A stretch of 64,000 nucleotides of DNA, taken from contig CAWCZO010000008.1 of NCBI GenBank assembly GCA_963800065.1, positions 682,001 to 746,000 of the forward strand, given 5' to 3'. The stretch's first letter is position 1. The number at the start of each line of letters is the position of its first letter. The stretch comes from CAWJFJ01 sp963800065. Its GTDB lineage: Bacteria > Actinomycetota > Acidimicrobiia > Acidimicrobiales > UBA8190. The position numbers and the translations under genes are program-made. Of the stretch, positions 50,792-58,990 are shown piece after piece. Below the pieces are notes generated by a model. The model saw only the letters and a list, made by a program, of their open reading frames with translations, was not told the origin of the DNA and ran no database searches.

Positions 50792-51388
50792 GTGAAAGTA
50801 ACTCGCAAGCTCATGATGGCAGCGGGGGCATTGGTTCTGCCGCTTGCCGCCGTGGCCACGGTCGGCGTCGGTACCGCCAGCGCCGCCCGCTCGGGCCAGG
50901 TGACCGGCACCGGGGCAGTGACCTGCACCACGATTCACGGGACCATCACCTTCAACCCGCCGTTGGCCACCGGTGGTACGGCCGCTGAGACGACCTCCGT
51001 CACGGCGACGGCCACGGGTTGCACCGGCGGCACGCCGAACCCGACCCAGGTGAACAGCACCGCTACCATCACCGGCGGGACCAACAGCTGCACCGCTCTG
51101 GCCACGGCTGCACCCCCCACGTTGACGGGGACCTACCTGCCGGCCGGCTCGCTCAACCCGAGCTCGACCGTGGGCGGAACTGAGACGGAGCAGGTGTCGC
51201 CGCACCTCGGCTTCACGATCTCCGGTGCCACCACGACCGGCTCGTTCGCCAACGGGGCCACCCACATCGTGGTCCAGACGACGGAGACGCTGAAGGCCTT
51301 CAACAAGACCTGCAAGAAGGGCAAGAAGAAGGACAGCAAGGGCGTCAAGAGCTTCACGATCGGTAGCGGTACCGTCACAAATCTCTAA
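50792..51388 (+). CDS. Secreted Thr/Gly-rich protein, unknown function
   Basis: Not recognised. 198 residues: signal peptide (KLMMAAGALVLPLAAVATVG, cleavage after ASA), then a beta-rich mature domain with Cys pairs (TGAVTCTTIHGTITFNPPLA, TATGCTGGTPN, NSCTALATAA) and a basic Cys-containing end (KTCKKGKKKDSKGVKSF). No sorting signal. The excellent Shine-Dalgarno AAGGAGG 5 nt before GTG 50792 and the strong terminator after the stop mark this as a highly expressed single-gene unit. It may be an abundant extracellular or cell-surface protein. Confidence 0.8.
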   Translation: MKVTRKLMMAAGALVLPLAAVATVGVGTASAARSGQVTGTGAVTCTTIHGTITFNPPLATGGTAAETTSVTATATGCTGGTPNPTQVNSTATITGGTNSCTALATAAPPTLTGTYLPAGSLNPSSTVGGTETEQVSPHLGFTISGATTTGSFANGATHIVVQTTETLKAFNKTCKKGKKKDSKGVKSFTIGSGTVTNL

Positions 51389-51445
51389 AAGGCTTGATGC
51401 ATCGCCAAGGTATCCCTGGTAGAACACCGGGGTCCTGAACAACGA

Positions 51446-51481
51446 GGTTTGGGGGCGGGGCCTAGGCCCCGCCCCCAAACC
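51446..51481 (+). terminator. Rho-independent terminator
   Basis: A perfect 36-bp palindrome (GGTTTGGGGGCGGGGCCT and its complement), centred at 51463/51464, followed by GCTTTT. It ends the secreted-protein transcript and is the clearest intrinsic terminator in the window. Confidence 0.9.
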
Positions 51482-51535
51482 GCTTTTCTGAAACAGTGAT
51501 ACAGACCGTCATCCGGCGGTTCCAGGGGAGGAATT

Positions 51536-52978
51536 GTGAGACGTCCGAAGTCGATCACCCGAAGGCTGGCCATGGTCGGCAGCGCGGCGTTCGTTGTGGG
51601 GGGAGTGCTGGTAGGGGCGGCGGCCGTGGCCAGCGCCACGGGGCCGGCCATCACCCTGTCCCTGGTGCCGACGGGCGGATTCCCGACCACCCCCCCCTTC
51701 GCCGCACCCATCATCCAGGGCACCGGATTCGTTCCGGGGACATCCCCCTGGATCATCGAGTGCAACGTCTCGACCAGCGGCCCCCCCGAGCCGACCATGT
51801 CGGTGACGGTGTACATCACCAACAAGAAGACCACGAAGATGACACTCCCGGTCGGCTGCTCGGTGCCCAAGAGGGTTGTGGGAACCGTTGACGCCAGCGG
51901 GAACCTCCCGGTGACGGCATTCCTGGTGTCGGCGGGAACGATCGGTCCTCCCGGTCCGGGCAACGACAGCTCGGGAGCGAGCGGGGCCACGGACGCGGCC
52001 AACTACCCGTGCCCGCCGTATGTCAGCCAGGGGGCCACCAACGCCTGCGAGATCGAGGTGCTCGATCAGAACGGGAACAGCGCCACCGCTCCCATCACCT
52101 TCGCCGGCACCAACTCGACTCCCAACCCGACCGTTGCCGCGCCCACCACCACGGCGCCGTGCAACGCCATCAACGGGCAGATCACCGCACCGGTGGCCGG
52201 GGTCACCGAAGGAACGGGGACGGCCACGGTCGACCAGCCCGGAGGAGCGGCCCCGACGAGTTCCCCGCAAGCGGCCACGTGTCTGCTGGGCGGCGATGTG
52301 GTGCAGGTGGCGGCCACGGGTCTCTCGGTCGGGGACAACGGCAGTGCCACGGTCATCGAGTGCAACAACGCCGCCGGTCAGCCGACGATCGACTTCGCCG
52401 GTCATCCCGTACCGGTCAGCTGCACCGCCATCACGGCCAGCACCCTCATCGCTCTGAAGACGAACAGCCTTCCGCCCCAGTCGTTCACCATCGTGCAGGG
52501 CATAACGGGCCCACCGGTGGCCGGCACCGACAGCGCCGGTAACAACGCCGCCACCGACGCCGCCAGTTACCCCTGTCCGCCGACCGCGGCGCAGGCCGCC
52601 GCCGGCGACACCTGTGTGATCGCCGTGGGAACGGCGTACCTGAGTGGCTCGAAGGCCAGCGACCAGCTCCCCGTGCCGATCTCGTTCAACTTGAACGCCA
52701 TCGCCGCCGGCGGCGGGACGGTTTCCAACAACGCCACCAAGGCCAGCTCGCAGGTCACGACGACCACCGCCAAGAAGGCCAAGACCGCCTCCACCAAGGC
52801 GTCTTCGTCCTCGCTGGCCTTCACCGGCACGGGCCCCGGCCTGTGGTGGTTGGGTTTGCTGGGGGTGCTGCTGATGGTCCTCGGTGGGCTGGCGTTGGTC
52901 GTGGTGGACGGTCCCCGCCGTTTCCTCCGCTTCGCCGTCGACCAGGCCCGGCGGACACGGGGCGACGAAACGGGCTAG
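51536..52978 (+). CDS. Large LAFTG-anchored surface protein with two cysteine-bearing domains
   Basis: 480 residues. Signal peptide from the start (RRLAMVGSAAFVVGGVLVGA, then VASA), then two related domains. Domain 2 (about 215-390) has VIECNNAAGQPTIDF, HPVPVSCTAI and SYPCPPTAAQAAAGDTCVIA; domain 1 has the shorter form IECNVSTSGPPEP and NYPCPPYVSQGATNACEIEV. A Lys/Thr/Ala linker leads to SLAFTGTGPGLWWLGLLGVL, a membrane helix and the basic tail PRRFLRFAVDQARRTRGDE. GTG 51536 has AGGGGAGGA upstream. Domain 2 is close to the single domain of the 34257 protein. Role unknown; probably displayed on the cell wall. Confidence 0.83.
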   Translation: MRRPKSITRRLAMVGSAAFVVGGVLVGAAAVASATGPAITLSLVPTGGFPTTPPFAAPIIQGTGFVPGTSPWIIECNVSTSGPPEPTMSVTVYITNKKTTKMTLPVGCSVPKRVVGTVDASGNLPVTAFLVSAGTIGPPGPGNDSSGASGATDAANYPCPPYVSQGATNACEIEVLDQNGNSATAPITFAGTNSTPNPTVAAPTTTAPCNAINGQITAPVAGVTEGTGTATVDQPGGAAPTSSPQAATCLLGGDVVQVAATGLSVGDNGSATVIECNNAAGQPTIDFAGHPVPVSCTAITASTLIALKTNSLPPQSFTIVQGITGPPVAGTDSAGNNAATDAASYPCPPTAAQAAAGDTCVIAVGTAYLSGSKASDQLPVPISFNLNAIAAGGGTVSNNATKASSQVTTTTAKKAKTASTKASSSSLAFTGTGPGLWWLGLLGVLLMVLGGLALVVVDGPRRFLRFAVDQARRTRGDETG

Positions 52979-52996
52979 TGCGGTTCCCGTTGGGAT

Positions 52997-53031
52997 CCCT
53001 CCGTGCCGACGACGTTCGCCGGCACGGAGGG
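52997..53031 (+). terminator. Hairpin downstream of the large LAFTG gene
   Basis: A 12-bp stem, CCCTCCGTGCCG with CGGCACGGAGGG, and an 11-nt loop. No U-tract. It separates the LAFTG gene from the L,D-transpeptidase. Confidence 0.6.
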
Positions 53032-53137
53032 GTCGCCGACAATCGGTGACCCCGACCGCCCGGCCCACCGGGTCCGCCATGTGACTCCGGGCCGCGTTGA
53101 CAACGAGCCGTGATGCCTCGGTGAGTGGGCCCTCCGG

Positions 53138-53143
53138 TACCAT
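53138..53143 (+). promoter_or_regulatory. Candidate -10 box (TACCAT) for the L,D-transpeptidase
   Basis: TACCAT is 6 nt before ATG 53150 with no Shine-Dalgarno, another leaderless-type arrangement. Confidence 0.45.
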
Positions 53144-53149
53144 CGATGG

Positions 53150-53932
53150 ATGGTTCACGGACGGCGAACGGTTCGTGGCATCGGGCTTCTGGTCACCACG
53201 GCCGTCGTGGTCGTGCTCGGAGGCTGCGGGGGTGCGGTGCCCGAGGCGCGCCACGCCGTGAGCCCGAAGTTCTCGCCCCGGGGCACGCCGGGCATCGCCA
53301 CGGCGGCCGACCCGTCGCTCCAGGCCCCTCCCGGCTCGGTGTTCGTGGCCACGGCCACCGTGCCCTCCCTTCCCATCTACTCCACCCCCCGCGCCCTCGG
53401 GGTGTCGCAGACCCTGGCCAACCCCAACCCCCTGGGCGCACCACTCACCCTGCTGGTGAACGCCGTGCAGGGGGGATGGCTCCAGGTCTACCTACCGGAG
53501 CGACCGAACGAGACCACCGGTTGGGTGGCACGCTCGAACGTGAGCCTGGCCACCGACAACGAGCACATCGTCGTCAGCCTGAGCGCCCGCCAGGTGAAGC
53601 TCTATCGTGGCGGCGTCCAGGTGTACGAGGCCTCGGTGGCCGTGGGTGCCCCCGATGCGCCCACCCCCACCGGTCACTTCTACGTGACCGAGGTCCTGCA
53701 GCTCACCGACCCGGGCGACGCCTACGGGCCCTACGCCCTCGGCCTGTCGGGCTTTTCCAACACCTACTACTCGTTCGACGGGGGACCCGGTCAGATCGCC
53801 ATCCACGGCACCAACCAACCCTGGGTCATCGGCGGCTACGCCAGCCACGGGTGCGTCCGGCTGACCAACCCCGACATCACGGCGTTGGCCACCCAGGTGC
53901 CCGCCGGGACGCCCGTCGACATCGTCGCCTAG
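53150..53932 (+). CDS. L,D-transpeptidase lipoprotein (YkuD domain)
   Basis: Forms 3-3 peptidoglycan cross-links or attaches other molecules to the wall. 260 residues: signal peptide with lipobox VLGGC, linker, an SH3-like region (ATVPSLPIYSTPRALG, GWLQVYLPERPNETTGWV), and the YkuD domain with IAIHGTNQPWVIGGYASHGC ending in catalytic C235 (S232-H233-G234-C235) followed by VRLTN. All catalytic residues are intact. Its position beside the sortase and surface-protein genes suggests a wall-maturation neighbourhood. Its TAG stop overlaps the stop codon of the convergent epimerase gene. Confidence 0.92.
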   Translation: MVHGRRTVRGIGLLVTTAVVVVLGGCGGAVPEARHAVSPKFSPRGTPGIATAADPSLQAPPGSVFVATATVPSLPIYSTPRALGVSQTLANPNPLGAPLTLLVNAVQGGWLQVYLPERPNETTGWVARSNVSLATDNEHIVVSLSARQVKLYRGGVQVYEASVAVGAPDAPTPTGHFYVTEVLQLTDPGDAYGPYALGLSGFSNTYYSFDGGPGQIAIHGTNQPWVIGGYASHGCVRLTNPDITALATQVPAGTPVDIVA

Positions 53933-54874
53933 CGGGTACCTCGACCACGGGCCTGGCGGAACCAGTCGACCGTGGCCCGCAGCCCGTCGGCCAGCGTCAC
54001 CGGGGAGACGTCGGTGAAGAGCCCCCGCAGGGCCGCCTGGTCGGCCTGGGAGTCCTGGACGTCCCCGGGCCGCCGGGGCGCGTGCCGGCGGGGGAGCGGC
54101 CGGCCCAGGACCCCCTCCAGGAGCTCCGCCAGCTCGAGCAGCGAGACCGCGCGAGCCGAAGGCCAGATTGACCGGGGTCGGGCTCGTGACCCGGCGGCGC
54201 AGCGCCTCGACCAGGATGGCCACCACCGTCCCCACGAAGGTGAAGTCCCGCGTCTGGCGCCCGTCGCCGTGGATGGTGAGCGGTTCTCCCCGGAGGGCGG
54301 CCGAGACGAAGGCGGGGACGACCGCCGCGTAGTCGTGATCGGCCCCCTGGAACGGCCCGAAGACGTTGAAGAAGCGGAAGGCCAGCACGGGCAGGTCGAA
54401 GGAGGCGCCGTAGGCCAGCGTGTAGGCCTCCGTGGCCAGTTTGCTGGCGGCGTAGGGGCTGACCGGCAGGGCCACCATGTCCTCGCGCTTGGGCAGGGCC
54501 AGGTTGGCCCCGTAGACCGACGAGGAGGAGGCCACGATGACGTGGGGGGGCCGCCCCCGGCGCGCCGCCTCGAGCACCTGGACCGTTCCCGTGGCGTTGG
54601 CCAGGTGGCTGGCCATGGGGTCGCGGACCGACCGGGCCACCGACGGGCGCGCCGCCAGGTGGACCACCACGTCGGCGTCACCGGTCACGTCGTCGAGGAG
54701 GGCCGGGTCGAGGATCGACCCTTCGACGAGCTCGACACCCGCCACCCCGGTGAGGTTGTCACGGCGGCCGGTGGAGAGGTCGTCGACGGCCACCACCCGG
54801 CCGACCCCGGCGTCGGCGCTCAGGGCCCGGCACAGGTTGGCGCCGATGAACCCGGCCCCCCCGGTCACGACCAC
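53929..54874 (-). pseudogene. NAD-dependent sugar epimerase/dehydratase (GalE-like), broken by a +1 frameshift
   Basis: Extended SDR enzyme acting on a nucleotide sugar. From GTG 54874: VVVTGGAGFIGANLCRALS (NAD-binding loop), DDLSTGRRDNL, SSSSVYGANLALPKRED, and SPYAASKLATEAY with the Tyr-Lys catalytic pair. The frame reads correctly to PVNLAFGSR and then degenerates, while the next frame continues VSLLELAELLEGVLGRPLPR and the usual C-terminus LRATVDWFRQ. One extra base near 54147-54154 accounts for it. Unbroken it would have about 314 residues. It is the last gene of a three-gene unit with the UDP-sugar dehydrogenase and CapD-like genes. Confidence 0.85.
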
Positions 54875-54981
54875 GCTCAGGAGGCGCTCCGGGTGGTCTG
54901 GGGGCCCTACCGGGGCCACGGGAAGGCCGGGTGCGGTGGCGGGAGGGCGGCGTTGGCGGGAAGGCGGCTCACCGCGACGGA

Positions 54982-56271
54982 TTAGAGCCGCTCGACGTTC
55001 GGCCCGTCCAGCCGGTTGCGGGTGTCGAGGACGAACGGGGCACAGCGGGACACCAAGTCGTAGTCGAAGGCGTCGTGGTCGGTGACGATGATCACGGCGT
55101 CGGCGGCCGTCAGCTCCGACTCGCTCAGTTCGACCACGACGGTGCCGTCGAGATCGGCCAGGTGGGGATCGGCCACCCGCACCTCGGCGCCCAGGGAGCT
55201 CAGGAGCTCGACGATCACCGTGCCCGGCGCCTCGCGGGCGTCCCCGGTGTTCTTCTTGTAGGCCAGTCCGAGCATGAGCACCCGCGAGCCCCGGACGGCC
55301 CGGCCCCGGCGGTTGAACGCCGCCACCAGCCGGCCGACGACGTAGTCGGGCATGTGGGCGTTGACGTCGTTGGCCAGCTCCACGAAGCGGAAGGACCGGC
55401 CCAGGCTGCGGCGGACCTTCCACGACAGGTAGCTGGGGTCGACGGGCAGGCAGTGGCCCCCCACCCCCGGTCCCGGGGTGAAGCGCATGTAGCCGAAGGG
55501 CTTGGTGGAGGCGGCCTCGATGGCCTCCCAGATGTCGATGCCCAGCTCGCCGGCGAACATGGCCAGTTCGTTCACCAGGGCCACGTTCACGTGGCGGAAG
55601 GTGTTCTCGAGCAGCTTGGTGAGCTCGGCCTCGCGGGTACCGGACACGGGCACGGTGGTGTCGACGATCCGGCTGTAGAAGGCGGAGACGGCCTCGAGGG
55701 AGGCGGCGTCGACGCCGGACACGACCTTCGGGGTGGACCGCAGGTCCCAGGTGGTGTTGCCCGGGTCGATGCGCTCGGGGCTGTAGCCCAGGAAGAAGTC
55801 CTCCCCGGCCAGGAGACCGGAGTTCTCCTCGAGGATGGGGCGCAGCAGCTCCTCGGTCGTCCCCGGGTACGTGGTCGATTCGAGGATCACGGTGGTCCCC
55901 GGTCGCAGGTGGCGGGCCACCATGGCGGCGGCCGACTCCACGTGGGCCAGGTGGGGCTGGCCGTCGCGCAGGGGGGTGGGGACGTCGATCACGGCCACGT
56001 CGAACCCGGCGCAGCCGGACTCCTCCGTGGTGGGCCGGTAGCGGCCCGTGGCCAGCGCCCGGGTCAGCGCCTCGTCGGAGACGTCCTCGACGTAGGAGGT
56101 GCCGGCCGCCAGTCTCTTCACACGGGCGTCGTCGGTGTCGAAACCGACGACGTCGAATCCGGCGTCCACCGCCGCCAGGGCCAGGGGGAGCCCCACGTAG
56201 CCCTGGCCGATGACGAGGAGCGTACCGGGCCGGCCCGGCGGGTCGCCGGCCGGCCGGACCGCTTGATTCAC
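54982..56271 (-). CDS. UDP-sugar 6-dehydrogenase (WbpA/WecC-like)
   Basis: Oxidises C6 of a UDP-N-acetylhexosamine to the uronic acid. 429 residues: VIGQGYVGLPLALAAVDAGF (NAD-binding), VPTPLRDGQPHLAHVE, ILESTTYPGTTEELLRPILE, YSPERIDPGN, KLLENTFRHVNVALVNELA, catalytic C274 in PGPGVGGHCLPVDPSYLSW and the C-terminal domain MLGLAYKKNTGDAREAPG. GGHCLPVDPSYLSW favours UDP-GlcNAc/ManNAc dehydrogenases over UDP-glucose dehydrogenase. GTG 56271 overlaps the upstream stop by 4 nt. Confidence 0.91.
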   Translation of the reverse strand: MNQAVRPAGDPPGRPGTLLVIGQGYVGLPLALAAVDAGFDVVGFDTDDARVKRLAAGTSYVEDVSDEALTRALATGRYRPTTEESGCAGFDVAVIDVPTPLRDGQPHLAHVESAAAMVARHLRPGTTVILESTTYPGTTEELLRPILEENSGLLAGEDFFLGYSPERIDPGNTTWDLRSTPKVVSGVDAASLEAVSAFYSRIVDTTVPVSGTREAELTKLLENTFRHVNVALVNELAMFAGELGIDIWEAIEAASTKPFGYMRFTPGPGVGGHCLPVDPSYLSWKVRRSLGRSFRFVELANDVNAHMPDYVVGRLVAAFNRRGRAVRGSRVLMLGLAYKKNTGDAREAPGTVIVELLSSLGAEVRVADPHLADLDGTVVVELSESELTAADAVIIVTDHDAFDYDLVSRCAPFVLDTRNRLDGPNVERL

Positions 56272-58224
56272 ACCGTCACCTCGTCGACGACCGCCTCGGA
56301 CGACGAGCCCGCCGACTCGGTCATGGTGAACAGCGACTGGCGCGCCGACTCGGGATCACGCGAGTCGACACACTCGTCGAGCTCCAGCAGCGCCAGATCC
56401 AGGTCCTCGGTGGCGAGGGTGGCCGGCATCAGCCGGTAGACGGCACTGTGGGGGGTCGAGAGGAGCTCCTCGCCCGACGCCGTCAGGTCCTCGTCGATCT
56501 TCTCGCCCGGTCGGGCCCCGGTGATCTCGATGGCGATGTCGGTACCCACGGCGTACCCCGACAGGCGGATCATCCGTTCGGCCAGCTCGAGGATGGAGAC
56601 GGCCTTGCCCATCTCCAGCATGAAGACCTCGCCCCCGTTCGACAGCACCGAGGCCTGCAGCACCAGCTGGACGGCCTCCTTCACGCTCATGAAGAAGCGG
56701 GTCATCCGGGGGTCGGTCACCGTGACCGGCCCGCCCAGGGCGATCTGACGGGCGAAGGTGGGGATGACGCTCCCGCGCGAACCGAGGACGTTTCCGAAGC
56801 GGACGGCGCAGTAGGGGGCATCCTTGGGAGCCCGGGACAGGACGACCTGCTCGGCGGCCCACTTCGAAGCGCCCATGACGCTACGGGGCCGGACGGCCTT
56901 GTCGGTGGAGATGCAGACGAAGCGCTCGGTGCCGGCCGCCGCCGCCGCCTCCACGACGTTGAGGGTCCCGAAGACGTTGGTCGATACCGCTGCCAGGGGG
57001 TGGGACTCGAGGAGAGGGACGTGCTTGTGGGCGGCGGCGTGGAAGACGACCTCGGGGCTGTAGCGGTTCATGGCCTCGAACACGGCCTGGCGGTCGGTTG
57101 ATGTCGAGGAGAACCTGCTCGACCGGCCCGTCGACCAGGGCGGCGGTGTCGTAGAGGTGCGTCTCGTCGTGGTCGAGGAGCACGAGCATGGCCGGCTCGA
57201 AGCCCGCCACCTGGCGGGCGATCTCGGTCCCGATGGACCCGCCGGCCCCCGTGATCAGGACCCGGCGCCCGGCGATGGAGCGTCGGACCGCCTCGAGGTC
57301 GGTCGCCACCTGGGTGCGCCCCAGGAGGTCCTCGATGCGCGGGGAACGAACCCGGGCCATGGGCGGGGCCTTGCCCGTGTCACCGGCCATCTCGCGGACG
57401 CCGGGGACGATCTTCATCGTCACCCCGGCCGCTTCGGAGGCCCGGAGGGACCGCTCGACCAGCTCGGACGAGGGCGACGGGATGGCCAGGACCACCTGCT
57501 GGATGTCGTAGCGGGGGGTGGCCGCCTCGATGTCGTCGACGCCGCCCACCACCGGGACGCCGAGGAGGGACAGGCCGTGGGCGCCGGCGTCGTCGTCGAA
57601 GACGGCCACGGGCATGAGGCCGGCCTTGGGGTTGCGCAGCATGTCGCGGACCACGGCCGCCCCGGCGTCGCGACTGCCGATCACGGCCACCCGCAGGCCC
57701 GAGCGCCGTGAGCCGCGCTGCCAGGCGAAGAGCCTCGAGTGGAATCGCAGCGCGCCCATGGCCATGGACCCGAAGACCCCGCCGACCACAACCACGCCGA
57801 GGGGTACGACGGTCACCAGGTCGGTGGCGCGGCCGACGAGGTAGAGGGCGATCAGAGCGGCCAGGCTGACGCCCGAGGACAGCAGGATCTGCCGGGCCTC
57901 CTCGATACCGGCGTGGCGCCACATCCGTCCGTAGAGGCCGAAGAGATGGTTGGCCGTGAGCTGGAGGGACAAGGCCACCACCAGGAAGACGGCGAATTGC
58001 CCCACGAAGGACGACGGGGTGTGGTTGTGGACGTAGGCCAGCTCGAACAGGCTGTAGCTGGCGGCCAGGATGACGGCGTCGAGAACGATGAACAGCATCC
58101 GCGACCGGACCCGGGACGCCGCCATGGCCAGTCGCTGGGACCGCCGTGCGCCGGTCGGCGACACGGGTACGCCCGGCGAGGCCCCTCCCACCTTCTGTGG
58201 TCGCGCCTTGTCACCCGAGCCCAT
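56268..58224 (-). pseudogene. CapD/WbpM-like membrane nucleoside-diphosphate-sugar epimerase/dehydratase, broken by a +1 frameshift
   Basis: Four N-terminal membrane helices (RMLFIVLDAVILAASYSLFE, FAVFLVVALSLQLTANHLFG, VSLAALIALYLVGRATDLVT, VPLGVVVVGGVFGSMAMGAL), a CoA-binding-like Rossmann domain (LRVAVIGSRDAGAAVVRDML), then the SDR domain starting RRVLITGAGGSIGTEIARQV. The frame breaks after VEQVLLDIN; the continuation DRQAVFEAMNRYSPEVVFHA, HKHVPLLESHPL and ISTDKAVRPRSVMGASKWAA is in the next frame. One extra base near 57095-57098 (AACCGACC on the minus strand) explains it. Intact length would be about 650 residues. Such enzymes start synthesis of deoxy-amino sugars for capsule or O-glycans. 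Start 58224 or 58278. Confidence 0.87.
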
Positions 58225-58990
58225 CTCAGGTGCTCCGAAAGGAATCCCTGAGCCGGGATCCTGGTCCCACCCCGTCATGGCTGCATGCCCCCAAGTCAGA
58301 CTCTCCGCTCGTCGCCGGGCCCTGGGACCCGGGTCGGAGGTGGGAGAGGCGAAAGTCCTGGCACTTCGGTATGCCGAAGCGCGTGCCCCTGCCGAACCGA
58401 TACGCCAGTCAGCCTCCTCTGTCCCGGCACGAGGCTCGCCCCGGGCGACCACCGGGCTCCCGCCCGGCGCGCCGTCGGCGGGTGAAGGCGCCGCCCCCGG
58501 ACGCTCACTACTCGGGCCCTGTCCCTGCCCTTTTTCGTCAACACCGGCCCCCCGACCGGTGATCGTCGCTGCTCGCCCCCCGGTGATCGTTGCACAGTCC
58601 ACGTTAGGAACACTGGCGCCCGGTGGCATCGTCACGATTGAGGATTCCCGGTGCATTTCGCCTGCCCTTTGCTCACGACAGCGGCCAGTCGTTCGGAGTT
58701 CACCCATTGTGCGGATCCCCCGGTCAAGCCAGGCACGATGGCCCGTCAACATCTGGCCAACCCTCCCGGTCCACCGGCCGCCCCCATCCTGGCACCGGGA
58801 GTGGCCCTCCGGCGCCGAACGTGGGGAGACCCGTCGGCCACCGACCGTCACGGATTCGTGACCGCCCTGCAGTACCTTTGTGGGCATTCCCCGGGGTACC
58901 TCGGGGTCACCAGAGCCGCCCCCCACCGGGGTTCGCCGCCCGGTGCCGGACCGGGCCGGAAATCAGTCCGCAGGAGACAGGAACGGGGCC
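58225..58990. other. Long intergenic region between the CapD-like and Wzz-like genes
   Basis: 766 bp between divergent polysaccharide genes, the longest gene-free stretch of the window. It contains the direct repeats at 58556-58590, a T-run (CCTTTTTCG, about 58529), and lower GC around 58590-58720. Open frames here are short and lack coding character. It probably holds both promoters and their control sites. Confidence 0.55.
58556..58590. promoter_or_regulatory. Direct repeats CCGGTGATCGT, 24 bp apart
   Basis: CCGGTGATCGT occurs at 58556-58566 and 58580-58590. The 24-bp spacing puts both on nearly the same helix face, consistent with tandem binding of a regulator of the surface-glycan genes. 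Pattern only; no regulator is assigned. Confidence 0.4.
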
